From positions 62,001 through 126,000 of the forward strand of contig CAJUSF010000013.1 in assembly GCA_910588945.1 (NCBI GenBank): a stretch of DNA of 64,000 bases. The letters run 5' to 3'. How positions within the stretch are numbered: the stretch's first letter is position 1; each line of letters opens with the position of its first letter. Positions 27,049 to 35,069 of this stretch are shown here, one piece after another. This DNA is from an uncultured Eggerthellaceae bacterium. Lineage in GTDB: Bacteria; Actinomycetota; Coriobacteriia; Coriobacteriales; Eggerthellaceae. The notes under the pieces were generated by a model, which saw only the letters and a program-made list of their open reading frames with translations, did not search any database and had not been told where the DNA came from. Made by a program: the position numbers and the translations under genes.

Positions 27049-27154
27049 ATGATGCCGAGGGTTCGCAATCCGATTCTGCAGAACGAGAAATCTGTGATAT
27101 AGAAAATCACAGATTTTGAAGTTCGAAGCCAAGGATAAGAACCCTCGGCATCAT
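27049..27154. repeat. Long nested inverted repeat with 16-base perfect arms
   Basis: ATGATGCCGAGGGTTC (27049-27064) and GAACCCTCGGCATCAT (27139-27154) are perfect complements, 74 bases apart. Inside, AAATCTGTGAT and ATCACAGATTT form a perfect 11-base stem at 27088-27116. Both strands can form the same fold. Maintaining two nested perfect stems suggests selection on structure or a recent palindromic insertion. Confidence 0.8.
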
Positions 27155-27173
27155 GAAAGCCTTGTTGTTGCAA

Positions 27174-27264
27174 GAAATGATTGCCGAGGTGCTTACAAAG
27201 CGAGTTCCGCAGGAGCGAAGCGACGAGGACTGTTTGAGCGACTAAGTATCTCGGCGATCATTTC
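27174..27264. repeat. Long imperfect palindrome with GGACTGTTTGAGCG core
   Basis: Outer arms GAAATGATTGCCGAG (27174-27188) and CTCGGCGATCATTTC (27250-27264) pair over 15 positions with one G-U. The interior adds CTTA/TAAG, CAAA/TTTG and AGTTCC/GGACT pairings around the core GCAGGAGCGAAGCGACGA. The purine-rich GAGCGAAGCGACGAGGACTG core looks like a dispersed repeat family. Confidence 0.7.
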
Positions 27265-27282
27265 CATCCAAACCCACAAAAC

Positions 27283-27307
27283 GTGCGCATGAAGATCGCA
27301 TGCGCAC
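27283..27307. repeat. Inverted repeat closing the array
   Basis: GTGCGCATG and CATGCGCAC form a perfect nine-base stem with a seven-base loop. The same GTGCGCAT half-site recurs without a partner near 27346. Confidence 0.7.
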
Positions 27308-27459
27308 CTACGGGAGACCTGCAACTCATCCAAGCAAGCAAACGTGCGCATAGTCAAGCGATGGCATTATCCCCGCCTCCTGTCATGAAGCGAATTAAGC
27401 CTACCCTTTTATCCTCCTACACTCAGGAAGCCTATTGTGCGCTAAACTGGGATCATCAT

Positions 27460-27759
27460 ATGGATACCAACTCTAACAACGAACACTTCATGTATGTGGT
27501 CAAGTGCGCCGATGGCACGCTCTACACAGGCTATGCAATCGATGTGGAAGAGCGTGTGAACACGCACAACGCCGGCAACGGTGCGAAATACACGCGCTCA
27601 AGAAGACCTGTTACATTGATTGCCAAAGCACGCTTTAACACAAAGCATGATGCTATGCGAGCAGAGGCTCTCTTCAAGCGCCTCTCACGTGCGCAAAAAC
27701 TGGAATATCTGAACTGCGGAAAGCCGCTTGAGCAGAAACTTCAAGATTCATTCTTCTGA
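27460..27759 (+). CDS. GIY-YIG nuclease-superfamily protein (UPF0213/YhbQ-like)
   Basis: A small single-domain GIY-YIG protein. Characterised relatives such as E. coli YhbQ have been associated with DNA damage handling, but the family role is not settled. The core reads [18 protein letters not shown], where YVV and YTG stand for the GIY and YIG elements. It continues with [21 protein letters not shown] and ends with [13 protein letters not shown]. The chosen ATG (27460) gives 99 residues, but its ribosome binding site is poor. An ATG at 27490 starting at the domain boundary is possible. It stands alone between the hairpin array and the isc genes, converging with iscU. Confidence 0.8.
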   Translation: MDTNSNNEHFMYVVKCADGTLYTGYAIDVEERVNTHNAGNGAKYTRSRRPVTLIAKARFNTKHDAMRAEALFKRLSRAQKLEYLNCGKPLEQKLQDSFF

Positions 27760-27810
27760 TCTGAGTTTTAAGATCGAGTGGCTACATCTATTGAAGTCTA
27801 AGCGATCTGA

Positions 27811-28272
27811 TTAGTCATCCTCATCAGGAATCTCATGACTATGATCGTGTTCGGAGATATCCGACACAGGCTTTTCCAAACCTTCGATCTTGATTCCATT
27901 CTTCTCAGCATAATCCCAAAGTGCAGCATGAATAGCCTCTTCAGCCAAAAGCGAGCAATGCACCTTCACAGGCGGAAGCCCATCAAGCGCCTCCATAACA
28001 GCCTTATTCGTCACCTCAAGCGCCTCTTGTACAGTCTTTCCCTTTACAAGCTCTGTCGCCATGGAACTCGTCGCGATCGCAGCACCGCACCCAAACGTCT
28101 TAAACTTCGCGTCTCGAATTATGCCATCATCGTCAATATCGAGATATATCCTCATGATATCGCCGCAAACCGCATTGCCCACAGTTCCACAACCGCTCGC
28201 CTCGTCGATCTCACCCACATTTCGCGGATTGGTGAAGTGATCCATCACCGCGTCTGAATAATTCATAGCCAT
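27811..28272 (-). CDS. iscU: Iron-sulfur cluster scaffold protein IscU/NifU
   Basis: IscU assembles Fe-S clusters from iron and the sulfur handed over by IscS. The 153-residue product has the three cluster-binding cysteines: Cys36 (GNAVCGD, with Asp38), Cys62 (FKTFGCGAAIATSS) and Cys106 (VKVHCSLLAEEAI). The C-terminus ends in a His/Asp/Glu-rich tail (about 137-153), which could help bind metal; this is not usual for the core family. AGAGG is seven bases before the ATG. It lies 86 bases downstream of iscS and is almost surely co-transcribed. Confidence 0.95.
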   Translation of the reverse strand: MAMNYSDAVMDHFTNPRNVGEIDEASGCGTVGNAVCGDIMRIYLDIDDDGIIRDAKFKTFGCGAAIATSSMATELVKGKTVQEALEVTNKAVMEALDGLPPVKVHCSLLAEEAIHAALWDYAEKNGIKIEGLEKPVSDISEHDHSHEIPDEDD

Positions 28273-28358
28273 AGGTCTACCTCTTCCTTAATGTCATGCA
28301 CAGACTCTCATACACCATGCAAGCCTAATCGGCGCACGATGTCCAAGCCTTGCTAGAT

Positions 28359-29585
28359 CTAATTCACGTTCGTCATTCCGTCGTTCTTATAACCCTCGAT
28401 GATGCTCGCGTAATTTCCACGTTTGAAATCCTCATAAAGCGGGCTCATCGAACGAAGAAGCTCCAATATCTTTTTGAGCGAATCGACAGTGAAGTCGATA
28501 TCCTCAAGCGTCGTATCCTCTCCGAGCGTCACGCGAAGAGAACCGTGCGCGATCTCATGAGGCAATCCAATCGCCAAAAGGACATGGCTCGGATCGAGCG
28601 ATCCTGAAGTGCAGGCACTTCCTGAAGACACGCATATCCCGCGCGCAGCGAGCTGCAACAGCATTCCCTCGCCTTCAATGAACTCGAATGAGAAATTTAT
28701 GTTATTCGCAAGTCTACTTTGCCAGCTGCCGTTAAGTTTTGAATGCGGAATCTCAGCCAAGATACGCCGTATAGCATGGTCACGAAGCTCTATAAGGCGC
28801 GCTCTCTCTTCACCCATCTCACTCCAAGCGAGCTCAGCCGCCTTCGCAAAACCGACAATGCCTGCCACGTTTTCGGTGGTAGCCCTGCGACCACGTTCCT
28901 GCTGTCCACCATCTATTAGATTTTCCAATTTGATGCTGCGCCTGATGTAGAGAAGCCCGACACCTTTCGGGCCTCCCAACTTGTGCGCGCTTGCGGACAG
29001 CATGTCCACCCCAAGCTCGTTGACATCTATCGGTATGTGCCCGAAGGCCTGCACGGCATCGGTATGAAACGCCACGCCCCGCTCTTTCGCCACCGAAGCG
29101 AGCTCAGCTATTGGCTCAATAGTGCCGATCTCGTTGTTCGCCAACATTATGGAGACGAGAATGGTGTCATCGCGGATCGCATCTGCAAGATCATCGACCG
29201 ATACGAGTCCTTGCGAGTCAACGGGAAGATAGGTCACCTCAAATCCCAGTTTCTCAAGATGCTTGAAGGTGTGCAGCACCGCATGATGCTCGATCGCGCT
29301 TGTTATCATGTGCTTACCCTCACAGGCGTGTTTCTCAGCGAAACCTTTTATCGCCCAGTTATCCGATTCCGATCCACCGGATGTGAAATAGATCTCGGAG
29401 CTTTTCGCCCCTATCAAAGAAGCCAGCTCATCTCTCGATTCCTGCACAACATCAGATGCTGTCTGTCCAAGATCGTAAAGTGATGAGGGGTTTCCAAATT
29501 CGTTCGTGAGGTAAGGCATCATCGCATCAAGAACCTCCTTCTTCAGAGGAGTGGTCGATGCGTTGTCCAAGTATATCTGCTTCAT
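28359..29585 (-). CDS. iscS: Cysteine desulfurase IscS/NifS
   Basis: A PLP enzyme that removes sulfur from cysteine as a persulfide for Fe-S cluster assembly and other sulfur transfers. The 408-residue sequence has YLDNASTTP, HHAVL, HTDAVQAFG, the PLP lysine in SASAHKLGGPKG (Lys202) and the sulfur-carrying cysteine in SSGSACTSG (Cys325). AGGAAAG precedes the ATG. It is the first gene of iscS-iscU and is divergent from iscR. No hscBA, iscA or fdx genes follow, so the operon is minimal, as in many Gram-positive anaerobes. Confidence 0.95.
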   Translation of the reverse strand: MKQIYLDNASTTPLKKEVLDAMMPYLTNEFGNPSSLYDLGQTASDVVQESRDELASLIGAKSSEIYFTSGGSESDNWAIKGFAEKHACEGKHMITSAIEHHAVLHTFKHLEKLGFEVTYLPVDSQGLVSVDDLADAIRDDTILVSIMLANNEIGTIEPIAELASVAKERGVAFHTDAVQAFGHIPIDVNELGVDMLSASAHKLGGPKGVGLLYIRRSIKLENLIDGGQQERGRRATTENVAGIVGFAKAAELAWSEMGEERARLIELRDHAIRRILAEIPHSKLNGSWQSRLANNINFSFEFIEGEGMLLQLAARGICVSSGSACTSGSLDPSHVLLAIGLPHEIAHGSLRVTLGEDTTLEDIDFTVDSLKKILELLRSMSPLYEDFKRGNYASIIEGYKNDGMTNVN

Positions 29586-29636
29586 CCGCTTTCCTACTCT
29601 TTTACATGCGTTTACATTTTCACTGAATATTCTGTT

Positions 29637-29665
29637 TTGTCTAGCATTTTACTAGACTTTATAAT
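29637..29665 (+). promoter_or_regulatory. Candidate promoter of iscR
   Basis: TTGTCT at 29637-29642 and TATAAT at 29660-29665 are 17 bases apart. The inverted repeat GTCTAG-N7-CTAGAC (29639-29657) covers the -35 and spacer. Transcription would start near 29672, giving a leader of about 150 bases. The -10 overlaps that of the opposite promoter. Confidence 0.55.
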
Positions 29666-29688
29666 ATCGGTATGATTATCATTGTCAA
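29661..29688 (-). promoter_or_regulatory. Candidate promoter of iscS-iscU with palindromic operator
   Basis: On the minus strand TTGACA (29688-29683) and TATTAT (29666-29661) are 16 bases apart. The perfect 11-base palindrome ATGATTATCAT (29672-29682) fills most of the spacer and is a natural repressor site. A second copy of TCTTGACAAT is present about 32 bases farther upstream (core 29715-29720). Confidence 0.6.
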
Positions 29689-29819
29689 GAAGCAAAATAA
29701 TCAACATGTGATATTGTCAAGACTTTGAAATTTTCTTTACGACGCACTGTAAAGATCTAAAACTTAGAGCAGATACCGACGATCATTCCAAATACGACCG
29801 ATCAGGAGATGTCTCGAAT

Positions 29820-30221
29820 ATGAAGCTATCCACCAAGACTAGATATGCGATGCGTTTCATGGTGTTCCTCGCCGAGCATCACGGGCAAGGCTGGATCGCG
29901 ATGAAGGAGATCGCAGCTGAAGAAGGCATTTCGAAGAAGTATCTTGAACAGGTGGTTTCCCCGCTTACAGGGGCAGGGCTTTTGGAGGTAAAACGCGGAG
30001 TGGCCGGAGGATTCAAGCTCGCACGCGAACCTGAGCAGATAACGCTTGCAGATATCATGGCGGTAAGCGAAGACGGCCTTGAACTCATGCAATGCCTGAC
30101 CGAGTTCAGCGCTTGCAGCAATATGGACGGATGTGTGTCCAAGAATATCTGGAGCGGCCTGCAAGGTGCAATAAACGACTACCTTAGATCAAGAACGCTT
30201 GCGGATGTGATCTCGCAATAG
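29820..30221 (+). CDS. iscR: Rrf2-family Fe-S cluster-sensing regulator IscR
   Basis: A DNA-binding repressor that senses cellular Fe-S status through its own cluster. The 133-residue protein has the Rrf2 start MKLSTKTRYAMRFMVFLA, a winged helix with ISKKYLEQVVSPLTGAGLLEVKRGVAGGFKLA, and three cysteines at 92, 99 and 105, closely matching the cluster ligands of IscR. It lies divergently from iscS-iscU, and the shared 234-base region holds both candidate promoters and two palindromes, so self-regulation and control of iscSU are likely. AGGAG is 11 bases before the ATG. Confidence 0.93.
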   Translation: MKLSTKTRYAMRFMVFLAEHHGQGWIAMKEIAAEEGISKKYLEQVVSPLTGAGLLEVKRGVAGGFKLAREPEQITLADIMAVSEDGLELMQCLTEFSACSNMDGCVSKNIWSGLQGAINDYLRSRTLADVISQ

Positions 30222-30381
30222 CGTTGAAGGCGAACCTAAATTGACGATCTTAGGCACATCAGATAACCGCGCCCGATCATGCGCGGCCGACCGCAAACAT
30301 CCTAACGCTCGTGCATAGTATTCAAGATCAGATCTTTAAGGCAGACCGGATCGCGTCGGGCGCGGCGTTTCGAAAAGTAAC

Positions 30382-30696
30382 CTAAAACTTCCTATAAAAG
30401 CACGTCTGTTCACCCGTATGACAAGCCGGCCCCGCCGGATGAACCATCGCGAGCAGGCAATCCTTATCGCAATCGTATCGCAGTTCTACAAGCTTTTGTG
30501 TGTTTCCACTCGTGGCACCTTTATGCCATACCTCATCCCGGCTTCGCGAATAGAACACCGTCTCACCTAGATCGAGCGTCATGCGAATCGTCTGCTCGCT
30601 CATCCATGCCATCATGAGCACGTCCTTCGTGCAAGCATCTTGCACTATACACGGAATAAGACCGCGATCGTTGTATGTCAGATCCGCAGCATCCAT
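30382..30696 (-). CDS. hisI: Phosphoribosyl-AMP cyclohydrolase
   Basis: HisI opens the purine ring of phosphoribosyl-AMP, the third step of histidine synthesis. The 104-residue product is the single-domain form: [28 protein letters not shown], the metal-binding CDKDC and [10 protein letters not shown]. No HisE pyrophosphatase domain is fused to it. It starts one base after the hisF stop and is the last gene of the leftward his operon. Confidence 0.95.
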   Translation of the reverse strand: MDAADLTYNDRGLIPCIVQDACTKDVLMMAWMSEQTIRMTLDLGETVFYSRSRDEVWHKGATSGNTQKLVELRYDCDKDCLLAMVHPAGPACHTGEQTCFYRKF

Positions 30697-30697
30697 A

Positions 30698-31462
30698 TCA
30701 AAGCCTAACCTCGATCCCGTGCCTTCGCATATCTTCTTTCACCTCGCGGATCGTCATCTCACCGAAGTGGAATACGCTCGCCGCGAGCACCGCGTCAGCC
30801 TCGCCCTCTAAAATGCCCTGAGAGAAATGCTCGATATCGCCCACACCGCCGCTTGCGATCACCGGGATCTCCACAGAGCGCGCCACCGCACGCGTAAGAG
30901 CACAATCAAAACCCTCTCGCGAGCCATCACAATCCATGCTCGTAAGAAGAATCTCCCCTGCTCCGCGCTTCTGTGCTTCGCGCGCCCATTCGACAGCATC
31001 AATGCCTGTGGCATTCCTGCCGCCTGCGGTGTAGACCTCCCACCTGTCACGTCCACCAGCCACACGTTTTGCATCAATCGCCACGATGATGGCCTGACAT
31101 CCGAAAGCGTGCGAGGCAAACGTTATCAAAGAGGGATCCTTCACAGCTGCCGAATTGATCGACACCTTATCCGCACCGGCTGCGATCATGGTCTTGATAT
31201 CATCTACGCTGCGAAAACCACCTCCGACAGTGTATGGAAGGTGAAGCTCCTCGCTCGCACGTCCGGCAAGCGCCACCGTCGTATCACGCCTGTCGCTAGT
31301 AGCGGTTATATCAAGGAAGATGACCTCATCGGCACCCTCCTCATCATATCTGGATGCAAGCTCTATCGGATCACCCGCATCTCTCAGATTCACGAAATTA
31401 ACGCCTTTGACGACGCGGCCATCCTTCACATCCATGCAAGGGATCACTCTTTTTGCGAGCAT
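30698..31462 (-). CDS. hisF: Imidazole glycerol phosphate synthase cyclase subunit HisF
   Basis: HisF joins ammonia delivered by HisH to PRFAR, giving imidazole glycerol phosphate and AICAR. The 254-residue TIM barrel shows [27 protein letters not shown] with the catalytic aspartate, the phosphate-binding [23 protein letters not shown] with the second aspartate, and IASGGVG. The ATG at 31462 is chosen because GAGGAAGAGGA lies just upstream; an ATG at 31480 is less likely. It is separated from hisA by 162 bases and runs into hisI. Confidence 0.96.
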   Translation of the reverse strand: MLAKRVIPCMDVKDGRVVKGVNFVNLRDAGDPIELASRYDEEGADEVIFLDITATSDRRDTTVALAGRASEELHLPYTVGGGFRSVDDIKTMIAAGADKVSINSAAVKDPSLITFASHAFGCQAIIVAIDAKRVAGGRDRWEVYTAGGRNATGIDAVEWAREAQKRGAGEILLTSMDCDGSREGFDCALTRAVARSVEIPVIASGGVGDIEHFSQGILEGEADAVLAASVFHFGEMTIREVKEDMRRHGIEVRL

Positions 31463-31624
31463 AATCCTCTTCCTCATCATTCGATTGAAACGAACCGGCT
31501 AAAAACGCAAGGTCTCACTCAGTATCATAACGGACACTGCTTAGAACACGGCACGACGTGCAACACTAAAGATGTCTTCGCGCGAAGTACCGCCGAGATC
31601 ATTGAGCATCTATACCGAGCGGAT

Positions 31625-32404
31625 CTATATTTCAAGTGGGCGCTCCAAGCCTTCAAGGTAGTCAGGATCATCCACAAGCTCACCTTCACATGCGGCCACT
31701 CCGGCAGCCACGGAAAACGACTTCTCGTAGATGGCACGCCCTGCAATGATGCCTTCGATCGCATCTGATACCTTCGCTAGCTCCGTGATATCGGCTATAG
31801 ATGAGATGCCGCCGCTTGCGATCACAGGATTGCCAAAGGCCTGGTACATCTCAACATAGGCCGCCGGAGACATCCCTGTCTGCATGCCATCGCGCGCTAT
31901 ATCAGTATAGATTAGATGCTCGTAACCCAAAAGCGCCATCTTTTGCGCAAGCTCCAAAGCCGAGATCTCAGCACCTTCGACCCAGCCTTCGACCTTCACA
32001 TCGCCATCCTTGGCATCTATTCCGCATGCAAGCATCTCTGGACCGAATCGCTCTATGGCTCTCTGTGCAAAATCAGGATCCTTCACAAGCGCCGTTCCAA
32101 GCACTGCCCTATTCACGCCGATATCGGCAAGACGCTCGATCGCATCCATATCGCGAACGCCACCACCAACCTCAACACGAAGCTCTGTGCGCTTCAAGAT
32201 CTTCTTCACAACCTCAAGGTTATCCTGCAATCCGCTTCGCGCACCGTCAAGATCGACCACATGTATCCACTTCGCACCGGCTTCTTCAAAAAGCTGCGCC
32301 TGAAGCGCCGGGTCGTCGTTGTAGACCGTCACCTTCGAATAGTCGCCACGTGCAAGACGCACCGCGCGCCCGTCCAATATGTCTATAGCAGGTACAAGAT
32401 ACAT
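31625..32404 (-). CDS. hisA: ProFAR isomerase HisA
   Basis: HisA isomerises ProFAR to PRFAR in the fourth step of histidine synthesis. The 259-residue half-barrel repeat protein has LVPAIDILDGRAVRLARG with the catalytic aspartate, VVDLDGA, VEVGGGVRD, IYTDIARDGMQTG and VIASGGISS. It is slightly longer than usual because of an acidic C-terminal tail. Its ribosome binding sites (AAAGG, GAGGG) lie 8-17 bases downstream of a perfect GC-rich hairpin at 32421-32445, which may affect its translation. It follows hisH after 162 bases. Confidence 0.95.
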   Translation of the reverse strand: MYLVPAIDILDGRAVRLARGDYSKVTVYNDDPALQAQLFEEAGAKWIHVVDLDGARSGLQDNLEVVKKILKRTELRVEVGGGVRDMDAIERLADIGVNRAVLGTALVKDPDFAQRAIERFGPEMLACGIDAKDGDVKVEGWVEGAEISALELAQKMALLGYEHLIYTDIARDGMQTGMSPAAYVEMYQAFGNPVIASGGISSIADITELAKVSDAIEGIIAGRAIYEKSFSVAAGVAACEGELVDDPDYLEGLERPLEI

Positions 32405-32420
32405 CCCTCAAACCTTTCTG

Positions 32421-32445
32421 CGGACCCGATGATCACGCGGGTCCG
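32421..32445 (-). promoter_or_regulatory. GC-rich hairpin in the hisH-hisA gap
   Basis: CGGACCCG and CGGGTCCG form a perfect eight-base stem with a nine-base loop, ending 17 bases before the hisA start codon on the minus strand. There is no T-run. It could act as an RNA processing or stability element. Confidence 0.55.
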
Positions 32446-32566
32446 ACGTCTCATATCGTAGTTCTCATACATTGTCCCGCATCTCAGTCGGCCTTGGAAT
32501 GTCGCATCGCAAACGGATACCTAGCTGTGAGATGAAGGTGAACCTTGTCGACAATACCCCAACCGA

Positions 32567-33292
32567 TCAACGCTGTCGCACCAGATCGACGAAATTGTCT
32601 ATCATCATGCGCCCCACATCCGAGCTCTTCTCCGGATGAAACTGGACTCCGAAAACCACGCCCTTTCCCACAACGGAGGGAAATTCGACCGAGTGAGTCG
32701 TCGTTGCGATTGTGGCCGAACCATCTGGCACGATATAGCTGTGCGTGAAATAGAAGTGCGACCCACATCCAATGTTGCGAAACAGTGCTTGCGCACAAGG
32801 ATCATCCGAGAAGAACACCTTATTCCACCCCACATGCGGGATCTTATACGCGCGACCTTCCGCATCCACACGTGGCATACGGCGAACCACGCCCGGAAAT
32901 ATCCCGAGCCCTCGCGTCAGCTCTACGCCCGCAGCGTGCTCCTCGCCCGCTTCGAAGAGAAGATGCTGCCCGAGGCAGATCCCGAGAAATGGCACCTCTC
33001 GTGCGATCGCATCACGAAGAGGATCTGCAAGGCGAAGCGATTCGATGGTCTCCATCGCATCTGTAAATGCACCGACGCCGGGAAGCACAACCGCATCGGC
33101 TCTTCCTATCACAGCCGAATCATCACTTATCACAGCATCGGCTCCGCTATCCTCAAGCGCTCGCTCGACAGAGCGAATGTTGCCCTTGTGATAGTCGACC
33201 ACAACGATCTTGGGCTTCAACTTACCGGTGATACTCGATGTAGCACCCTCGGCATCCCCTATGCGGCGATTTGGCTCCAAAGTTCCCATCAC
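32567..33292 (-). CDS. hisH: Imidazole glycerol phosphate synthase glutaminase subunit HisH
   Basis: HisH hydrolyses glutamine and channels ammonia to HisF. The class I glutamine amidotransferase triad is visible: the cysteine in FLGICLGQHLLFE, and the histidine and glutamate in VQFHPEKSS. GVGAF and HVGWN are further family motifs. There is an N-terminal extension of about 26 residues before KIVVVDYHKGN. Start is GTG at 33292 or the following ATG at 33289; both overlap the hisB stop, and AAAGG lies six bases before the GTG. It is translationally coupled to hisB. Confidence 0.95.
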   Translation of the reverse strand: MMGTLEPNRRIGDAEGATSSITGKLKPKIVVVDYHKGNIRSVERALEDSGADAVISDDSAVIGRADAVVLPGVGAFTDAMETIESLRLADPLRDAIAREVPFLGICLGQHLLFEAGEEHAAGVELTRGLGIFPGVVRRMPRVDAEGRAYKIPHVGWNKVFFSDDPCAQALFRNIGCGSHFYFTHSYIVPDGSATIATTTHSVEFPSVVGKGVVFGVQFHPEKSSDVGRMMIDNFVDLVRQR

Positions 33293-33885
33293 AGCGCGCC
33301 TTTGGTAGAGGGCAGAACATTCGACACTCTGGGATCGATCTCAAGCGCTTGTCTCAGTGCGCGTCCGCACGCCTTGAACGTAGCCTCTATGAGATGATGC
33401 GCGTTCTCCCCTGCAAGCTGTTGAAGATGCAACGTGATCCCCGCGTTGGAGGCCAGCGCCACAAAGAACTCCTTGGCAAGCTGCGTATCAAATGTCGAGA
33501 TCGCATCAACCGGGATATCCTCATCCCAAAATAGCTGCCCTCGCCCCGAGATATCCAGCGAACACAGGATGAGCGCCTCATCCATCGGAAGCGCGAAGCT
33601 GCCGAAGCGCGTTATGCCGACCTTGTCACCAAGCGCCTCTTTGATAGCGCACCCCAAAACAATCCCAGCATCCTCCACGCTATGATGCGCATCGACCTCG
33701 ATATCGCCATCAACTCTCAGATCCATGTCGATCAGCGAGTGACGCGAAAAAGCATCGAGCATATGATCAAAGAATGGGATCTTCGTGTCGATGGTCGAAG
33801 ACCCTACTCCGTCAAGGTCCACCGATATCGAGATATCAGTCTCCTTCGTCTTCCTATCGACTTTCGCGCACCTATGTACAGACAT
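33289..33885 (-). CDS. hisB: Imidazoleglycerol-phosphate dehydratase
   Basis: HisB dehydrates imidazole glycerol phosphate to imidazole acetol phosphate, using manganese. The 198-residue protein is the dehydratase only, without the N-terminal phosphatase of enterobacterial HisB. Visible are the start RKTKETDISISVDLDG, FFDHML, DAHHSVEDAGI and its repeat NAHHLIEATFKA with the metal histidines, and the ending STKG. The ATG at 33885 has AGGAG six bases upstream; an ATG two codons earlier overlaps that site. A 99-base gap separates it from hisC. Confidence 0.96.
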   Translation of the reverse strand: MSVHRCAKVDRKTKETDISISVDLDGVGSSTIDTKIPFFDHMLDAFSRHSLIDMDLRVDGDIEVDAHHSVEDAGIVLGCAIKEALGDKVGITRFGSFALPMDEALILCSLDISGRGQLFWDEDIPVDAISTFDTQLAKEFFVALASNAGITLHLQQLAGENAHHLIEATFKACGRALRQALEIDPRVSNVLPSTKGAL

Positions 33886-33984
33886 CAACATCTCCTGTCA
33901 TCACCGTCGACGGCGCTTTCTTGTCGCCATCTCATCGATCGAACATATCATGTGCCCCTCCGCATGCCTTATCACCGATGCGGA

Positions 33985-35064
33985 TTATCTCCTCAAAACA
34001 AAATCGCGCAGAGCAGTTAGCAGCGCATCGTTTTGCTCCGGCAACCCCACAGTGGCGCGAAGACAATCGGTAAGCTCCGTCGAAGCGCTGAAATCGCGTA
34101 TAAGGATGCCGTTGTCGAAAAGATGTTGCCACGCCTCTTTCGCGCGATCCATCTTAAACAACACCCAATTCGAATCGCTTGGAAACGCCTTTATTCCCGG
34201 GATGCTGCGCAAGCCCTCGATAAGGCGCTCTCTCTCGGCGATGATGCCATCGATCGCTGGTTCGAACGCCGCACGATTCGCATAGACCACGCGCGCTATC
34301 GCTTGGCTCACAGCATCGACCGAATAGGGCTGGCGCACCTTTATGTATTCGCGTATCACATCCGGATGCGCAAGAATGTATCCTAGCCGAACGCCTGCGA
34401 GCGAGAATGCTTTCGAAAACGTACGCAGGATCACCAGATTCTTATTCTCCTCAAGATATGGTCGCATAGTGTTACGCGAGAACTCGAAATACGCTTCATC
34501 CACCATGACAAGCGCATCGGTGCTCTTGAGGATATTATTCAAAAATGTCGTATCGCTCATCTTGCCAGTCGGATTATTCGGATTAGCGATGATAGTGTAG
34601 TGAACAGGACGGGCTTTATCTTGAAGAGCTGCGATCGCCGCATCCTCATCTATTCCGAAAAGATCATCGCTCTTGCGCGGTATATCGATCACATTTGTGT
34701 TCGTGAGACGCGCATTTGCGGCATAGACCGAAAACGTAGGCGGAAAGTTCAAGAAATTCCTTTGCGGACCTCCCCAAGCAAGAGCCGTGTTGAACAAAAG
34801 CTCGTCGCCGCCGTTACCAACAAGAACCCACTCGCGAGTAAGGCCATTGTCCTCAGCGATCATATCGCGAAGGTCGTTCGCCAAAGGATCAGGGTACCTG
34901 TTCAACTCGACCTTGCGAATCGCGCGCTCTATCTCACGACGAATCTCAGGCGCAACATCGCTTGGATTCTCATTCGCAGAAAGCATCATATCCGCCGGAA
35001 GATACTTCGGATCATATGGAATGACACCTTGCAGCTGAGGTGCTGAGGCCGCTATCTTATCCAT
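33985..35064 (-). CDS. hisC: Histidinol-phosphate aminotransferase
   Basis: HisC is a PLP aminotransferase turning imidazole acetol phosphate into histidinol phosphate with glutamate. The sequence (359 residues from the ATG at 35064) has LSANENPSDV, YPDPLANDLR, VGNGGDELL, ANPNNPTGKM, VDEAYFEFS and the PLP lysine in TFSKAFSLAGVRLGY. The ATG lies five bases after the hisD stop, with AAGGAA upstream. It sits third in the operon. Confidence 0.95.
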   Translation of the reverse strand: MDKIAASAPQLQGVIPYDPKYLPADMMLSANENPSDVAPEIRREIERAIRKVELNRYPDPLANDLRDMIAEDNGLTREWVLVGNGGDELLFNTALAWGGPQRNFLNFPPTFSVYAANARLTNTNVIDIPRKSDDLFGIDEDAAIAALQDKARPVHYTIIANPNNPTGKMSDTTFLNNILKSTDALVMVDEAYFEFSRNTMRPYLEENKNLVILRTFSKAFSLAGVRLGYILAHPDVIREYIKVRQPYSVDAVSQAIARVVYANRAAFEPAIDGIIAERERLIEGLRSIPGIKAFPSDSNWVLFKMDRAKEAWQHLFDNGILIRDFSASTELTDCLRATVGLPEQNDALLTALRDFVLRR

Positions 35065-35069
35065 CGTAT

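Larger units (their letters stand above)
26718..27459. other. Hairpin-rich gene-free region between cysK and the GIY-YIG gene
   Basis: About 740 bases carry no convincing gene but hold at least seven successive inverted repeats between 26755 and 27307, listed separately. There is also a near-direct repeat: GCTGATACAGA then GCTGACACAGA, at about 26825-26850. Arms of 9-16 bases are perfect or nearly so, and two structures are nested. One has a T7 run behind it. The inner part of the 27174-27264 element (GCGAAGCGACGAGGACTGTTTGAGCG) resembles repeated intergenic palindromes that I recall from other anaerobes; this is memory, not a search. Roles could be structured RNA, termination, or mobile palindromic elements. 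The last 150 bases before the GIY-YIG gene look plain. Confidence 0.7.

Noticed and set aside
26884..27132. Possible 82-codon gene on the minus strand, and a 72-codon one at 26790-27008, in the hairpin region
   Set aside because: Both run through several perfect inverted repeats, have no recognisable protein features and lack good start signals.
26718..27307. tmRNA, RNase P RNA, 6S RNA or CRISPR array in the hairpin region
   Set aside because: No tRNA-like ends with TTCGA and CCA, no RNase P core sequence such as GAGGAAAGTCC, and no regularly spaced identical repeats were found.
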